Shown one piece after another: positions 22,844-34,530 of a DNA stretch of 64,000 nt. Position 1 is the stretch's first letter. Each line of letters opens with the position of its first letter. The stretch comes from Blasia pusilla (taxonomy: Eukaryota > Marchantiophyta > Marchantiopsida > Blasiales): assembly GCA_050084515.1 (NCBI GenBank), contig CM114271.1, positions 52,204,001-52,268,000 of the forward strand, written 5' to 3'. Under the pieces are notes generated by a model that searched no databases, was not told the DNA's origin, and was given only the letters and a program-made list of their open reading frames with translations. A program made the position numbers and the translations under genes.

Positions 22844-23272
22844 TGTGAGAAAATAGAAAGTGACGAAATCACTAAAATCTTTACAAAACTTAGAGATACA
22901 AAGTGGCCTAGTCCGTCCGTGCGCTCACAGAAGAGCTTCGATGGAATGTGAACATGGAGATAACTCGACATACAAGAATGCACTACCACTGCGACTCTCG
23001 ACTATTTCACTACTCGGGAAACTAGGGTTTTTTACCTATTTTTCTTCATTTCTATTAATAGAAAATTTTTCCTGTATTGCATCAGGGTGCCCCACACCCT
23101 GATGCAATATAGGATTAGATAATCCTAGTAACGCTACTCTTGAAACCACCTACGTCATATTACTATGACTCCTTCGAACTCTAAGTCGGAACCATCAATC
23201 TAGGCTTCTCCTCATACAAGAGGGCCGATCAGATTAATGGTGCTCAGAGAAGTGGATGTTGAGAATCCAACA
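22844..23272 (-). repeat. 3' LTR of Copia A (429 bp)
   Basis: It pairs with 27484-27864. It is 48 bp longer because of a hairpin insertion at 23071-23113. Scattered substitutions separate the two LTRs, so the insertion is not very recent. Confidence 0.95.
23071..23113. repeat. 19-bp-arm hairpin inserted in one LTR
   Basis: Arms 23071-23089 (CCTGTATTGCATCAGGGTG) and 23095-23113 pair with a single G-T position, around the 5-nt loop CCCCA. The sister LTR goes straight from GAAAAATTATC to TAATCCTAG and lacks it, so it arose after this element inserted. Confidence 0.9.
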
Positions 23273-23356
23273 TCCCCCTCAATATCCACTCTCATGTGGA
23301 CTACTGTCTTGGACCTATGCCAAGACCCTTCAGATGTCGGTGAAGCTGATCTCCAC

Positions 23357-26300
23357 TCAAAGTATCGTGAAAATATCTGCACGGTTATCCTCTATTGGAC
23401 AATAGACTAACTTCAAAATCTCTCTCTCAATCAATTCACGAAAAAAATGATACTGGATCTCTATGTGCTTCGTATGAGCATGAAACACAGGATTATGTGC
23501 TATGGCAATGCAACTCTGATTGTCACACCACATTACAGTAGCATTTTCTGGTGCTTCTCCAATGTCCTCAAATATCCATCTCAACCATACTGCTTCACAA
23601 GAAGCATAACAAGCCGCCTTGTACTCTGCCTCGGTAGAAGAAAGAGCCACTATAGGTTGCTTCTTGCTGACCCATGACACCATACCTGATCCTATCAAGA
23701 AGCAATAACCCGAAACTGATCTCCGAGAATCTGAATCTCCTGCCCAATCCGAGTCACAAAAAGTTGTCATTTCCATCCCTGCTCCATAGGTGATGCCGTA
23801 CTCGATAGTGCCTTTGATGTACTTCAACACACGCATCCCTACCTTCCAATGGTTCTCACGAGGCTTAGTTGAGAACCTACTCAACACTCTCACAGCGAAG
23901 CTAATGTCTGGTCTAGTGTTACACAAAAATATCAAACTGCCTACAAGCTTTCTGTACAACTTTTCATCTACGAATGGTAAAATATCCTCCATCAAGAGTT
24001 TGAACTCTACCTCCATTGGCAAGACCACTGCCTTACATTCGGTCAACCCGAATGCCTTCAAGATTTCTCTAGCATACTTTTGCTGAGAGAGAAAAATAGA
24101 ATTTGATTGTTGCCAAATCTCTAGCCCTATAAAGTAGTGCAAAAGACCTAAATCTGACATTTCAAGCTTAGATTTCAACACTCCCTTCATTTCCTCTCTT
24201 TTCATACTGTGATCTCGTGTGATGATCACATCATCCACATACAAGACCATCAACATATACATCCCATCTTCGCAAAACATATACAAATTTGCTTCTGACA
24301 GACTCTTGATGAGACCCTTCTCTCGGAAGAATGTATCTATTCGTTGATACCATACCCTTGGGGCTTGCTTCAACCCATACAATGTTCGATGAAGTAAACA
24401 CACTTTCTCTTCTTATCCGGGTGTCTCAAAACCTAGTGGTTGAGATACATACACCTCCTCCTTGAAACTCCCGTTCAGAAAGGCAGACTTCACATCGTAT
24501 TGATATACAAGCCAACGTCTTGTTCCTGCAACCGCTAGAACAATTCGAATGGTTTTCATCCTTGCAATAGGAGCAAAAGTCTCATAGTAGTCAAAACCTT
24601 TGATTTATGAGCATCCTTGTGCAACCAACCTCGTTTTGAATTCATCCAATATACCGTCCAACTTGTACTTGGTCTTGTATATCCACTTGGTGCGTATTAT
24701 CTTCTTGTCCTTTGGCTTCTCAACCAAAGTCCAAATTTCATTTCTCTGAATAGCATCCATCTCCATCTACATGGCCTCTCTCCATTGAGGATGAGTAAGG
24801 GCCTCATCCAAGCATGATGGCTATTCCACCTTCAAGACCTCTATCATCAAGGCCATGGTGACAAGATGTGCGGAAGCTCTATTATGCTCCTCTAGTCTCT
24901 TGGATCTCCTTGGATGTGTAACAACTTTATCAGTTGCTGGTAGATCCTTACCATCCAAGAGTTTCTTTATCCACTTAGGGTATGACGACCATAATGGAAG
25001 AGCAGGCTGCTCTTTGTAATCATCACCAAATTCTTCTTCTTGATGATATGGTGTAAATATTGGTAGTGTGCTTTGGTGGGTTGTCTCTTCGTTTGATGAT
25101 AATGTGGAGGGACCACTGATATCCGCCACTTGACGAGGCTATTCCTGGAACACCACATCACGACTCACAAGCATCTTCTTTGCCTAAGGACACCATAGTC
25201 GAAAAACTTTAGACTCATTAATGTATCCCATAAAGATGCACTTCCTGCTCTTGGACTCTAGCTTGGTCCTCAATGCTTCAAGAATATGTACAAAGCATTC
25301 ACTACCAAAAGTCCTAAAATGTTGGACTGATGGTACCTTACCTGAGTATGATTGATGAGGAGTCATGCCTTGCACTGACTTGGTAGCACTTCTATTTAGA
25401 ATATAAACGGAAGTATTAACAGCTTCAGCCCAAAATCCTTATGTCAAACCTTTTGCTTTCATCATACATCTTGCCATCCCCACCACTATACAGTTTCCAG
25501 CTCAACAACTCCATTTTGTTGTGGTGTATGTGTCGTGGTTAATTGTTCCTTGATTCCATGCTCCCCCAAATATTAGTTGAATTCTGTTGATAAGAATTCT
25601 CTTCCTCGATTGGTGCGAAGCTTTTGTACCTTCTTTCCTGTCTCATTCTCAACCAGCTTGTGCCATACTTTAAATTTTCCAAAAGCACTTGCCTTATCAC
25701 GAAGAAAACATATCCACATCTTCCTACTATAATCGTCGACAACTAAAAAGAAGTAGGAAGAACCACTTAATGCCACTGTTCTCATTTTACCACAGAGGTT
25801 AGCATGAATCAACTCTAGAGGAGCCTTTGCTCTATAGCTAGACTCTTATGGAAATGGTTATCGGTATTGTTTGCCCATCATACAAGCTTCACATACATCC
25901 GACATTCCAGAAATTTTTGGTAAATCAACAACCATGCCAGATTTCTGCATCTAACTTAGTAAGGGAAAGCTTAGGTGACCAAATCTTTCATGCCACAACT
26001 TACTACTACTAAGATCTATACCTACACTTGTCGTGAAAGCATACAACTCATAGATATTTCCACGTTGTATACCTTCACCCACTACTTTCCCATTGGCATC
26101 CTCAATGACTGCTTCAGTTTTCTTGAAACGATCTTCTAGGTCACGATCACATAATACTGCTACTGAAATCAAATTTCGCTTCAACTCTGGTACGTATAGT
26201 ACATCAGTTAACTTCTTTTCATCTCCTTTTTGTGAGACTAAAGAAATTGTGTCTTTCCCTTCTACAGGGCACTTTGCATTATTCCCAATAGTAACAACAA

Positions 26301-27411
26301 TGGGCTCTTGTAGAGGCTGTAAGGAGCTATACCAATCCTTATGATTGGTCATATGCCTAGATGCTCCGCTATCGAGCATCCATGCATCTTCACTCTTTGA
26401 CTTAGTGGAATTTTCTGCCTGTGTGCAAAACACTTCGATTGCTACCCAAGCATCTACTTCATGTTCTCCTAGTTCCACAGAATTTCCAGACTCCTTATGT
26501 CTTAAACAACCGTTCTTCTCATCCTGACTCCTCTTTCTACAATCTTTGATAAGATGACCTAGCTTACCACAATAAAATTATTTGAAGGCTTTCCTTGGAA
26601 ATTTCTTCTTGACATTTGAACTGTAATCCTGATTTCTACCTCTCTGTACATTGGCAGTAAATGCTGCATCACTTCCCTCTCTTGCTTTCAAGCGCATTTC
26701 CTCTTCTACCAGCATTGCACTAAATTGTTCAAAAGTAAGCGGCGTGGGTCTTATTTGAGTATTCAATGCAGTGACCTTACTTGAGTATTCAATGCAGTGG
26801 GTCTTACTGTCATACCTTGGAGGCAAAATCCTTATGCACCGATGTGCCAAATCTTCGCTAGACTTTGAAATGCCTACGAACGCCATCTGATCTTCAAGAT
26901 TCTTGATTCTTGTCAAAAATTGCTCCACGCTTTCTCCTTCTGAAAATTTCTCGGACGTAAGCTGAATCTGGATCGGACGTAAGCTGAATCTGGATCGGAC
27001 GTAAGCTGAATCTGGATCGGATGTAAGCTGATTCTCCAGATTTTGAATCCGAGTCTCATTCCTCGTTTCATATTGATTCTTCAAAATGTTCCACTCCTCA
27101 ACAGCAGTGGTTGTATGTTGAATGAGAGTCATGACAGAATCAGTTACATTCGTGACAATCGCATATAGAGCATCAGCGTTTCTGCATTTCCATGCCAGCA
27201 ATACAAGAGGATCGATATCACTAGATGAAGATGAACATGCAGAACTCAAAGTAGCTTGTGGATTCAAATCGACCCCGCTGGCCGTCTCCTAGATCTCAAA
27301 TGATTCGAGGACAATTCTCATTTTGAACTTCCACAATGTATAGTTAGACCCATCTAACTTCCCTTCACCCAGCGGAGGAGGGCAAGCACGAATTGACGAA
27401 GAAGTAGCCAT
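23357..27411 (-). pseudogene. Copia A gag-pol, broken by stops
   Basis: The polyprotein reads from an ATG at 27411 to a stop at 23357. Domains in order: gag (UBN2-like, 27411 to about 26578); zinc knuckle CGKLGHLIKDC (about 26560), whose first cysteine codon is replaced by a stop; aspartic protease WMLDSGASRHMT (about 26390); integrase (LWHERFGHLS about 25990; HANLCGKM; TNRGREF); RT (LYGLKQAPRVWY about 24370; intact YVDD about 24240); RNase H (CDSDWAGD, SSTEAEYKA, HTKHIEIQYHFFRE). In-frame stops lie in gag near 27290, at 26578, near 25950 and just before 24403, with several more in integrase. Gag also has a 66-bp in-frame expansion (26953-27018). RT and RNase H remain open for 348 codons. Original function: capsid plus replication enzymes. 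It is inactive as it stands. Confidence 0.9.
26953..27032. repeat. 22-bp tandem repeat inside Copia gag
   Basis: The unit GGACGTAAGCTGAATCTGG plus ATC occurs three times exactly (26953, 26975, 26997), followed by a partial, diverged fourth (27019-27032). 22 is not a multiple of three, but three added units make 66 bases, so the gag frame is kept. Confidence 0.9.
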
Positions 27412-27483
27412 CTCTCAAGATTTTGTGCAAACACACTAGATTGCCAGATACAAAATATTGGAAAACCTACTGCTTTGATACCA

Positions 27484-27864
27484 TGTGAGAAAACAAAAAG
27501 TGACGAAATCATTGAAATCTTTACAAAACTTAGAGATACAAAGTGGCCTAGTCCATCCGTGCGCTCACACAAGAACTTCGATGGAATCTGAAGATGGAGA
27601 TAACGTGACATACAAGAATGCGCTACCGCAACGGCTCTCGACTATTTCACTACTCGGGAAACTAGGGTTTTTTACCTATTTTTCTTCATTTCTATTAATA
27701 GAAAAATTATCTAATCCTAGTAACGCTACTCTTGAAACCACCTAAGTCATATTACTATGATTCCTCCGACATCTAAGTCGGAACCATCAATCTAGGCTTC
27801 TCCTCATACAAGGGGGCCGATCAGATTAATGGTGCTCAGAGAAGTGGATGTTGAGAATCCAACA
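27484..27864 (-). repeat. 5' LTR of Copia A (381 bp)
   Basis: TG...CA ends on the minus strand, adjoining a tRNA-Met type primer site at about 27471-27483. It lacks the hairpin found in its partner at 22844-23272. Confidence 0.95.
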
Positions 27865-28421
27865 GAAATAAGATTCATAAGTAAAATGGTCTTTATTTAG
27901 TAATGAGAGCACAATAACAGGCATTGCATTCAAAAAAATTACAGTTAGCATGGTGAAATTCATGAAAATATAAGGAATAGATTGCAGTATAGAACTGACA
28001 GTACAAGTATGAAAAAGGGATAAGATTATAGCATCACACTTCTCTCAAAGCCAACACAAAAGAGAAGGTATCATTAAAAATTTCCAAAACACAAGGCTTG
28101 TGAGAAGTCACTGATAGTATCGGTGTACGTAACTCCTACTAGCGACCTTGACTAGCTGGTAGTACAAGTTTATAGTTACTGTAATAGCTGGTGAGAGTGA
28201 AAGCTAACAAAGAAAACTTAGGGACAAAAACTAAGTAGAATTGCAGATTTGAAATGCTAAAATCTGCAAGTTGCTTTTTGTGATAAAAAGTTTCATAAGC
28301 TACATTGCACCTGCACATGAATAGACAATATGAGATAGTTAGCACAAATTGAGAAAAAGACAATAGCAAACGAAACTTGATCAAAATGCACAATGGGAAG
28401 ACTTACTCAACATGAGTCGCA

Positions 28422-28691
28422 TTAGGAACACTTCCTCTTGTTTGGGGACTCGGGAAAAAGCAGATTGTTGTATGACGCAACAGTACTGGGTAAGTGAACT
28501 GAAGCATAACGAGTGGTAGATACGCTATTGACACGCGATGCGGAGTGCAACTGAGCTTCAACAGAACTATGCTGAGTGGAATTGAGTGCATCAGCAATGA
28601 TGTCGTCATCATGAGCACTTTTAAGACGTCTTAGTAAATGAGTTGCCTTCGCAGATGACAGATCTACTATTAGTTCTATTGGCAGCTTCAT
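28422..28691 (-). CDS. Hypothetical ORF downstream of Helitron helicase
   Basis: This open frame of 89 codons has no recognised domain. The N-terminal part is alpha-helical in character (LSSAKATHLLRRLKSAHDDD) and the rest is serine and histidine rich. It lies on the same strand as, and just after, the Helitron helicase remains, so it may be an exon of a Helitron-encoded or captured gene. Coding status is uncertain. Confidence 0.25.
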   Translation of the reverse strand: MKLPIELIVDLSSAKATHLLRRLKSAHDDDIIADALNSTQHSSVEAQLHSASRVNSVSTTRYASVHLPSTVASYNNLLFPESPNKRKCS

Positions 28692-29366
28692 TATGATCCT
28701 AAGCTCCTGAAATTGATCAGGCTTAATCCCTCTTGTGAGTCTTCCAAAATGGACCGTTGCCTACTGTTATGTGAGGTCTGCCTCACTGAGTTCAATTCCC
28801 TTGAATCGTAATACTTCTTTTTTATTCATGCTCCAGATGCAATAAGGTGAATGTTATATAGAAGATTTAAGATACTAACAATAAGAAAGACAACAAAGTA
28901 AAAATTAGAAGTAAGGATTGTTGGTGGGTTTTTCTAAAGCTCACGAACTGATGCTGCCCAAGCCTTTCTCTGATCAATGAGACGGCTCATCTATCGTGTG
29001 GATATATCTTCCCCTAGTGAGACTCATCTAGCCCTAGGCTATTTCCATACTTAAGTTGAGCATTAGTTGCAGGCACCACCTGAGTAGGCAGGTCGGGTGG
29101 CAGATGAGGCATATCACTAAGGATCATCTTGGCAAAGTCAAGATCTGACCCCGGTACCTGTAATAGACTTGTTAGTAATTGTGAGATGTATTTGAGAAAT
29201 TGAAAATGCAGTTGTTGTGTGCAAACTTGGTTTGTATGGTTGAGTTCATGGACGTCATGTTTCACAACAACATTCGGTGTGGATAAGGCATCTGAGTGTT
29301 CGTCAGAGCTGCTATCACTTATTAGAATTGGGCCTACTTGTGGTATAGATAACGGCAAAGCAGGTG

Positions 29367-29404
29367 TGTCCGCAGCAAAGCACACACATGCTTTGCTGCG
29401 GACA
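29367..29404. repeat. Perfect 16-bp-arm hairpin
   Basis: TGTCCGCAGCAAAGCA (29367-29382) is the exact inverse of 29389-29404, around the 6-nt loop CACACA. It lies within an open frame (29014-29535, minus) that extends the decayed Helitron region, immediately after the helicase. Confidence 0.85.
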
Positions 29405-29485
29405 AGTGGCAAGTGTAGACGATCTTCTTCCACGCCCTCTTTCTGAACCATCGTTGGTGGCCATGCTAAGAAAATAAAATTACTG

Positions 29486-32400
29486 TTAGGAGCAGAGATC
29501 ATCAGCACATTCTTGTCCAAAGATAGTGAAGTCAAATGGTGTGAGATATCCTAGAATGCGGAGATTAGAAATGGTTTTTACCCGAGATAGCATGACATAA
29601 ACGAGACCAGGGGCAAAAGCAGATTTAAGGACAAGCAAACATTTACCAGCAACAGTGAGCCCCTGGCTCTTATGCCCAATCAAAGCGTAGCCAGGAACAA
29701 GCAAAAAGGTTTTCTTATGATACTTCTCGTTAGGTCCATGATGAAGTGTACAAAAATTTATACGCGTTAAGCAAAAAACCTTGTTGTTTGAGTGGAGCTT
29801 AACAATGATTGCTATGATGTCATCGTCGTGAAAAAGACAATCAACATCAGTTGTAGGGGCACCATTTACCGCTTGACTAGTAATATCAATTTTCGAAGTA
29901 AGTAAAACTCTGCATCCCAACGCAAGAAAGTGGATCTCATGGAAGTCTGTATCGCTTTTCCAATGATGGAATTGTGGGTCAGATGGTGCATCAGTGGATA
30001 TAAGAACAGGAAAAATGGCAGCGTCACCATATAGTCTCATGAGTGCAATAAGATTAAAAATATTAGCATCTGATCTATGGGAACAAATTACTTGTGTGTC
30101 AGCATCTATGTAATCATTAGTTGCGTTCTCTTCAATAAAGCAGTTCCCAAGATGATTGTCAATATGAACCTGGGTTGGTAGGTATTTCTTACTTGGGACA
30201 GGAAACTCAGAAACACAGGGTTAGAAGCGTCTCTAACACCAACAGATAGCTGAAACTTGAGCATGATGTCATAGAAAGGGGACGATGAAATATGGCAGAA
30301 TAAACAAAAAATCTGGGCCTTGTGACGGCATACAAGGGGGAATTGACAAAGGTCTCCTACGAGAATAACAAGATTTGAAGAAAATAGATTGAGATTTGGC
30401 AACAGAGATACTTCATAAAGTCTCATGACAATAATCTGTAACAAACGAGAAGTCAATATGGAGCATTTATCGATGACAATAACTTGGGCACCCTTAAGAC
30501 AAGTGTACTGATCAGAAGAGGTGTGAAGCGTTGGTAAGCTTCCCTTAATAGGTATCTCGAACGCAGAGTTTACAGTAGTAGCTGTTGTGTGTAGGCGAAC
30601 AACAACTATTCTTGTAGTAGTCGTTAATAATATCTTCACATATTGAAATTCCAGTATTGCTGCATAAAGTGAATAAAAAAGGTCTTGCCGCTTCGTGGGG
30701 GAGGCAATGGCTAGGACTTTTGAGATTACCTCACCAGCATGCACATCACTCCATAGACACTTAACTGCATGCATTTGGAGCTAAGCAACAATACAAGTTG
30801 CAGATGTAATTATCCCTCTATATAGACACTCATGTAGATAGGACCACTGTGGAGATTGACAAGTCAGTACTTCAGTCTCTAGTTCCACTGCGATGCGGTG
30901 GGTTAGAGTCTATATACTGAATTGACTGGGATCTATGGATTATAGGGATCTTGAGTGCAATGAGTGCAACTTCTGTAGATGAGATAGATCTGTTCGAAAC
31001 CAATCCAGATATCAACTTGAGTCTTACCTCATCAAGACCGTCAAGCCCGAGATACTTAGCATTTTCTGTGGTAATGTCTAAAGCACCCTGTGGTTCACAC
31101 TTCCGTGTGTACTTGAGAAGGTAGAACAACCACTGGACATTTGTAACTCTCTACAAGTTCATGTGTGCACCCCAAAGCAATAGGATAACAGGATGGTAAG
31201 GTATCATGTTTCGGTGGGCAGTATCTGGCCTATAGTAAACCCATATGAGAGTTGATGGATCTATTGTTGGGATCTTGTGATAATTAGGGGCAGCAAGGAA
31301 ACCCATTCGACAGTAAGGTGTGTGGTTTTTGGTTCTGTCAACTATACAAACAACTTTCTTACAAGTATGTATTTGTTTGGTCTGAACATAATAAGATAAC
31401 TTGCTTTGGACATCTTCTGGTGTTTGCTGATATGTACTTACAGATTGTGGTATGTAGTAGCATATCTCAAATGTGATGTAGTTCACATCATCGTTATTAA
31501 CCCAAAGAACAATATGTGATTGTAGGCTACCCTGCCCTGAATTTCATACCTGATGAAGTAGTTGAATATATGACCAAGTATTTGCAGACCACCCAATAGG
31601 TAATCATGGAAAAACAACTTCAACCTTGAATGAAAAAGTATTGCACATTCAACTACAGCATTCCTCCAAAATAATTTGTTATTGAACTTCCTTAAAATAA
31701 CCTCAATGTCATGTATTTCTAGCCACTTTGTATCTAATACTTCGTTAGATGTAAGAGTCAAGAAAAAGTCAAGCATCCCCCATTTGTTCACCATGGACCT
31801 CAGGTCTCTCAGGTGTCGTCGATGCCAAGAAGGGCTACCATGTATGTTTGTGCTAAAGTTATACCTACAAAGCTTAGAATAAAGGTCTTCCTCAGGAAAA
31901 TTTGGTTCCATACGCTTGAGATTATCAAGCTTGCGATTAAGTATACATGTACGCGTAGAAGAGGCAAGGGCTATTGACAGACATAATTGATGCATGACAA
32001 GAACATATGGACTCTACAACATGAAAACACTAAATAACTGGTTAGTGTGACAATGAAGATACTCAAAAAATGAAAAGTTGCCAGTATAGTAACCTCTGAG
32101 GTATGTGAATAGGAAAGGAAATATGACAGTCTCAATAGTCAGCTTTGTGTCAGGGATATACCATTCTGGTCACTAAGAAATTGTTCTCAATAAGGGGCGT
32201 TGTCTCTGAGGTAGACGCTTCCATTATGAAATATATCGTATGAGGGCCTCCTTCTCATAGGCAGGGAGTACTTTATGTCTTGTAAGATGTTCAGTTCTGG
32301 ACTGTAGGGATCGACTGCCATGTTGTGTGTAAGTCATCCCTTCTCTTGCGGAGCCCTAAGGATGGTATCGACTGATGAGGATGGTAGGATTACCAACCCA

Positions 32401-32839
32401 CAACTAGGGTTAGGAAACTCAATTAGTGGAATATACTGTAAGTAGAGTTCATTAACATGGAGGTTAACTAATAGGACGTTTCTCACCTCCCTATATAAGT
32501 AATCAGGATCAACACGAAGTGAGGAATGCACATTCCATCCAACAAGCGGACAATTGATTAATGAGCTTACATGGAAAAATCATATGGAAGCCATTATATT
32601 TTGTCTCAATAGCCATTTGAAATGGATAGAAGTTGTAGATGTAGTGGATTAACTGCCAAAACATCTCTCATATACGTAGGCATCATGTAAACGTTGTGCA
32701 AAGTCTGGCCCCCCACACTCTTGCAATGGCAACAAATGTAAAATTTATTGAGAGTTGGTATAATATATTGCATCATAGCATTGTATATCCGATGTGATGG
32801 ATTATGATATGGTGAAGGGATAGTGTAGCAATAAAACAA
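29486..32839 (-). pseudogene. Decayed autonomous Helitron: Rep plus Pif1-like helicase
   Basis: Pieces in several frames follow the Helitron protein order. N-terminal region with C-x2-C (FYICCHCKSVGGQTLHNVYM, about 32750). Helitron-like N domain at 31995-31483 (GSPSWHRRHLRDLRSM, LDFFLTLTSNEVLDTKW, LGHIFNYFIRYEIQGR). The HUH endonuclease site that should follow reads AYNHIL, with the first histidine lost. Helicase (30774-29486): Walker B VIVIDK in place of DE, motif III ILVGDLCQFP, motif V ALIGHKSQGLTV (about 29680), motif VI VYVMLSRVK (about 29590). The Walker A loop is not recognisable. Rep nicks and joins DNA ends and the helicase unwinds during rolling-circle transposition. Many stops and frame shifts, plus lost catalytic residues, make it inactive. 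Element termini were not located. Confidence 0.85.
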
Positions 32840-34293
32840 TAGGTGGGTAGGACCATGAACTGAATATATAAGGGTAAAATATTACTCGAACCTTAGGATA
32901 AGATCATTGCACTTACTTGATTTGATAAACTACTTCTTTTTCAAAGTTCGAGCTACAAGCAAACACAACCGAGGTCAGCAGAAACAAAAAGTGTCTAAAA
33001 ATATCTAACAGGTTTATGAGTGAAAATTGAAAATTCACATTAAAAAATACAATTACAAGTTGGGTGGAGATATAGTTGGCAAAGAGATAACTCAAAGCTT
33101 AGAGAACGAGAGTAGCGTATAGAAAAGTGATTTCAGTGAGGTCGCAAGTATGGCGGAATGTAATTAATACAGTAAGCAATATGTAGCTCAAATAAATCAG
33201 GATATTTACATCCATGCTGAGCCACAAGAATTGAAATAGTGTGAAGAAGTGGAAACAAACATCTATAAAGATCAAGAAGGGAAGAACAAGTATGCTATAA
33301 TGTCTGGGGGTTGAACATAGCACCGAGGAGATTTTCAATCTCAAAAGTTATCGGAAGAGCAAAGTGTACAGTAAGCATTACACGGAGCAGAGCAACGTAT
33401 CATCCGAAGGCACATGAACTGAGGGACAGGAAAGAAGCTACATTCTAAGCAGCTACAAAGAAAGAATTGATGTAAGAAGGGTAGGCTATGGTATGATGTG
33501 CACATAAATAAAATAGTGGGCGGGAATATACAGAAAGCGTTGTAGAGGAGGCATAAATCATGAACTGACCGATTTGTGGCATGGCGAGGATGAATCTAAT
33601 CGCGTAGGACTAGGAATTTGTACAGGCGGGGGAACACAGAAACATAGTGAATAGGATAAGGTGTGCAAAAAATACAGTGCATGTTCGATGGATGACCTAC
33701 TCAATAAATGGGAGAAGACGGCTAATGAACTCAATTCTACATAACTCAAGAACAATGGCGTTACCCAACAAGTCGTTGCGGAGGTGTTTCATGATCCAGT
33801 GCAAGAGGATCTGTTGTCGAATGGTGCTATTCTTGCATGGACAAGTAATCAATTAAGAGAAAGAAATAGCGGTTATACTACTCATTGCCCTTGGGAGCAA
33901 GATTCGTAAGATTTCAGAGGTAGATCAGCGCGAGCATGGGAAGGCAGTCGCATAGAGCATGTTGAAGAATGTACTATAGGCATATAAAATTATTGATTAG
34001 TAGCAGCAATCCCCGAAAAGATAGGACAGACGGAACAAGAGTCACAAGACACTAAACGCACAAAATTTTTCGGATTTAGGTCAACTCAAGTGAGGCAAGT
34101 AGAAGAACAATTGAACTTGTCCTGTTAGTAGCTGCTCTATCGACCGATCTTAGTAAGATAGTGAGGGTGGAGATGCGCACCTAAAGTTAATGACAACACT
34201 ATTGTGAAAAACTTAGAATAGATAGATGCGCAGATATGTAAATGGACGTGGTCCCTACTTCTACGGGTATGGTTTGCAGATGAAACTAGAAAC
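32840..34293. other. Helitron flank or intergenic, no gene recognised
   Basis: The composition resembles the Helitron region and small minus-strand frames continue to about 33755, but no domain is seen. It may include the Helitron 5' region. Confidence 0.35.
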
Positions 34294-34463
34294 AAAGGCG
34301 TCGGCAATGTACCAAAAATTTATAGAGTGGTAGATGTTACGAACCTTGCGGATTGCAAATAGAGAAGGAACCACATTCAAAGGCCTCGGCAATGTAGCAA
34401 AACTTTATAGAGTGGCGGGATGTTACGAATCTCGCGGAGTGCAAATAGAGAAGGAAAAAGAAT
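34294..34463 (+). repeat. 85-bp tandem duplication
   Basis: Two adjacent copies begin AAAGGCGTCGGCAATGTA and AAAGGCCTCGGCAATGTA, 85 bases apart, and end GCAAATAGAGAAGGAA. They lie just left of the candidate solo LTR. Confidence 0.8.
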
Positions 34464-34530
34464 TGCGCATGCCATACGCCTAGATGAGGGCAATAAAGTT
34501 CAACGCCTGCATTTTCTTGGCATGCCCAGT

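Larger units (their letters stand above)
22844..27864 (-). mobile_element. Complete Ty1/Copia element A, 5.0 kb
   Basis: Two LTRs (22844-23272 and 27484-27864) bound the element, and both sides carry the 5-bp target duplication GAAAT (22839-22843 and 27865-27869). On the minus strand each LTR starts TGTTGGATTC and ends TCTCACA (TG...CA). Next to the 5' LTR is TGGTATCAAAGCA, the usual Copia primer site for initiator tRNA-Met; next to the 3' LTR is a GAGGGGGA polypurine tract. The coding region is damaged, so any movement would depend on another copy. It inserted close to the remnants of an autonomous Helitron. Confidence 0.95.

Noticed and set aside
26953-27032. Short regular repeats considered as a CRISPR array
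   Set aside because: The 22-bp units are contiguous with no spacers, lie inside retrotransposon gag, and the host is a plant.
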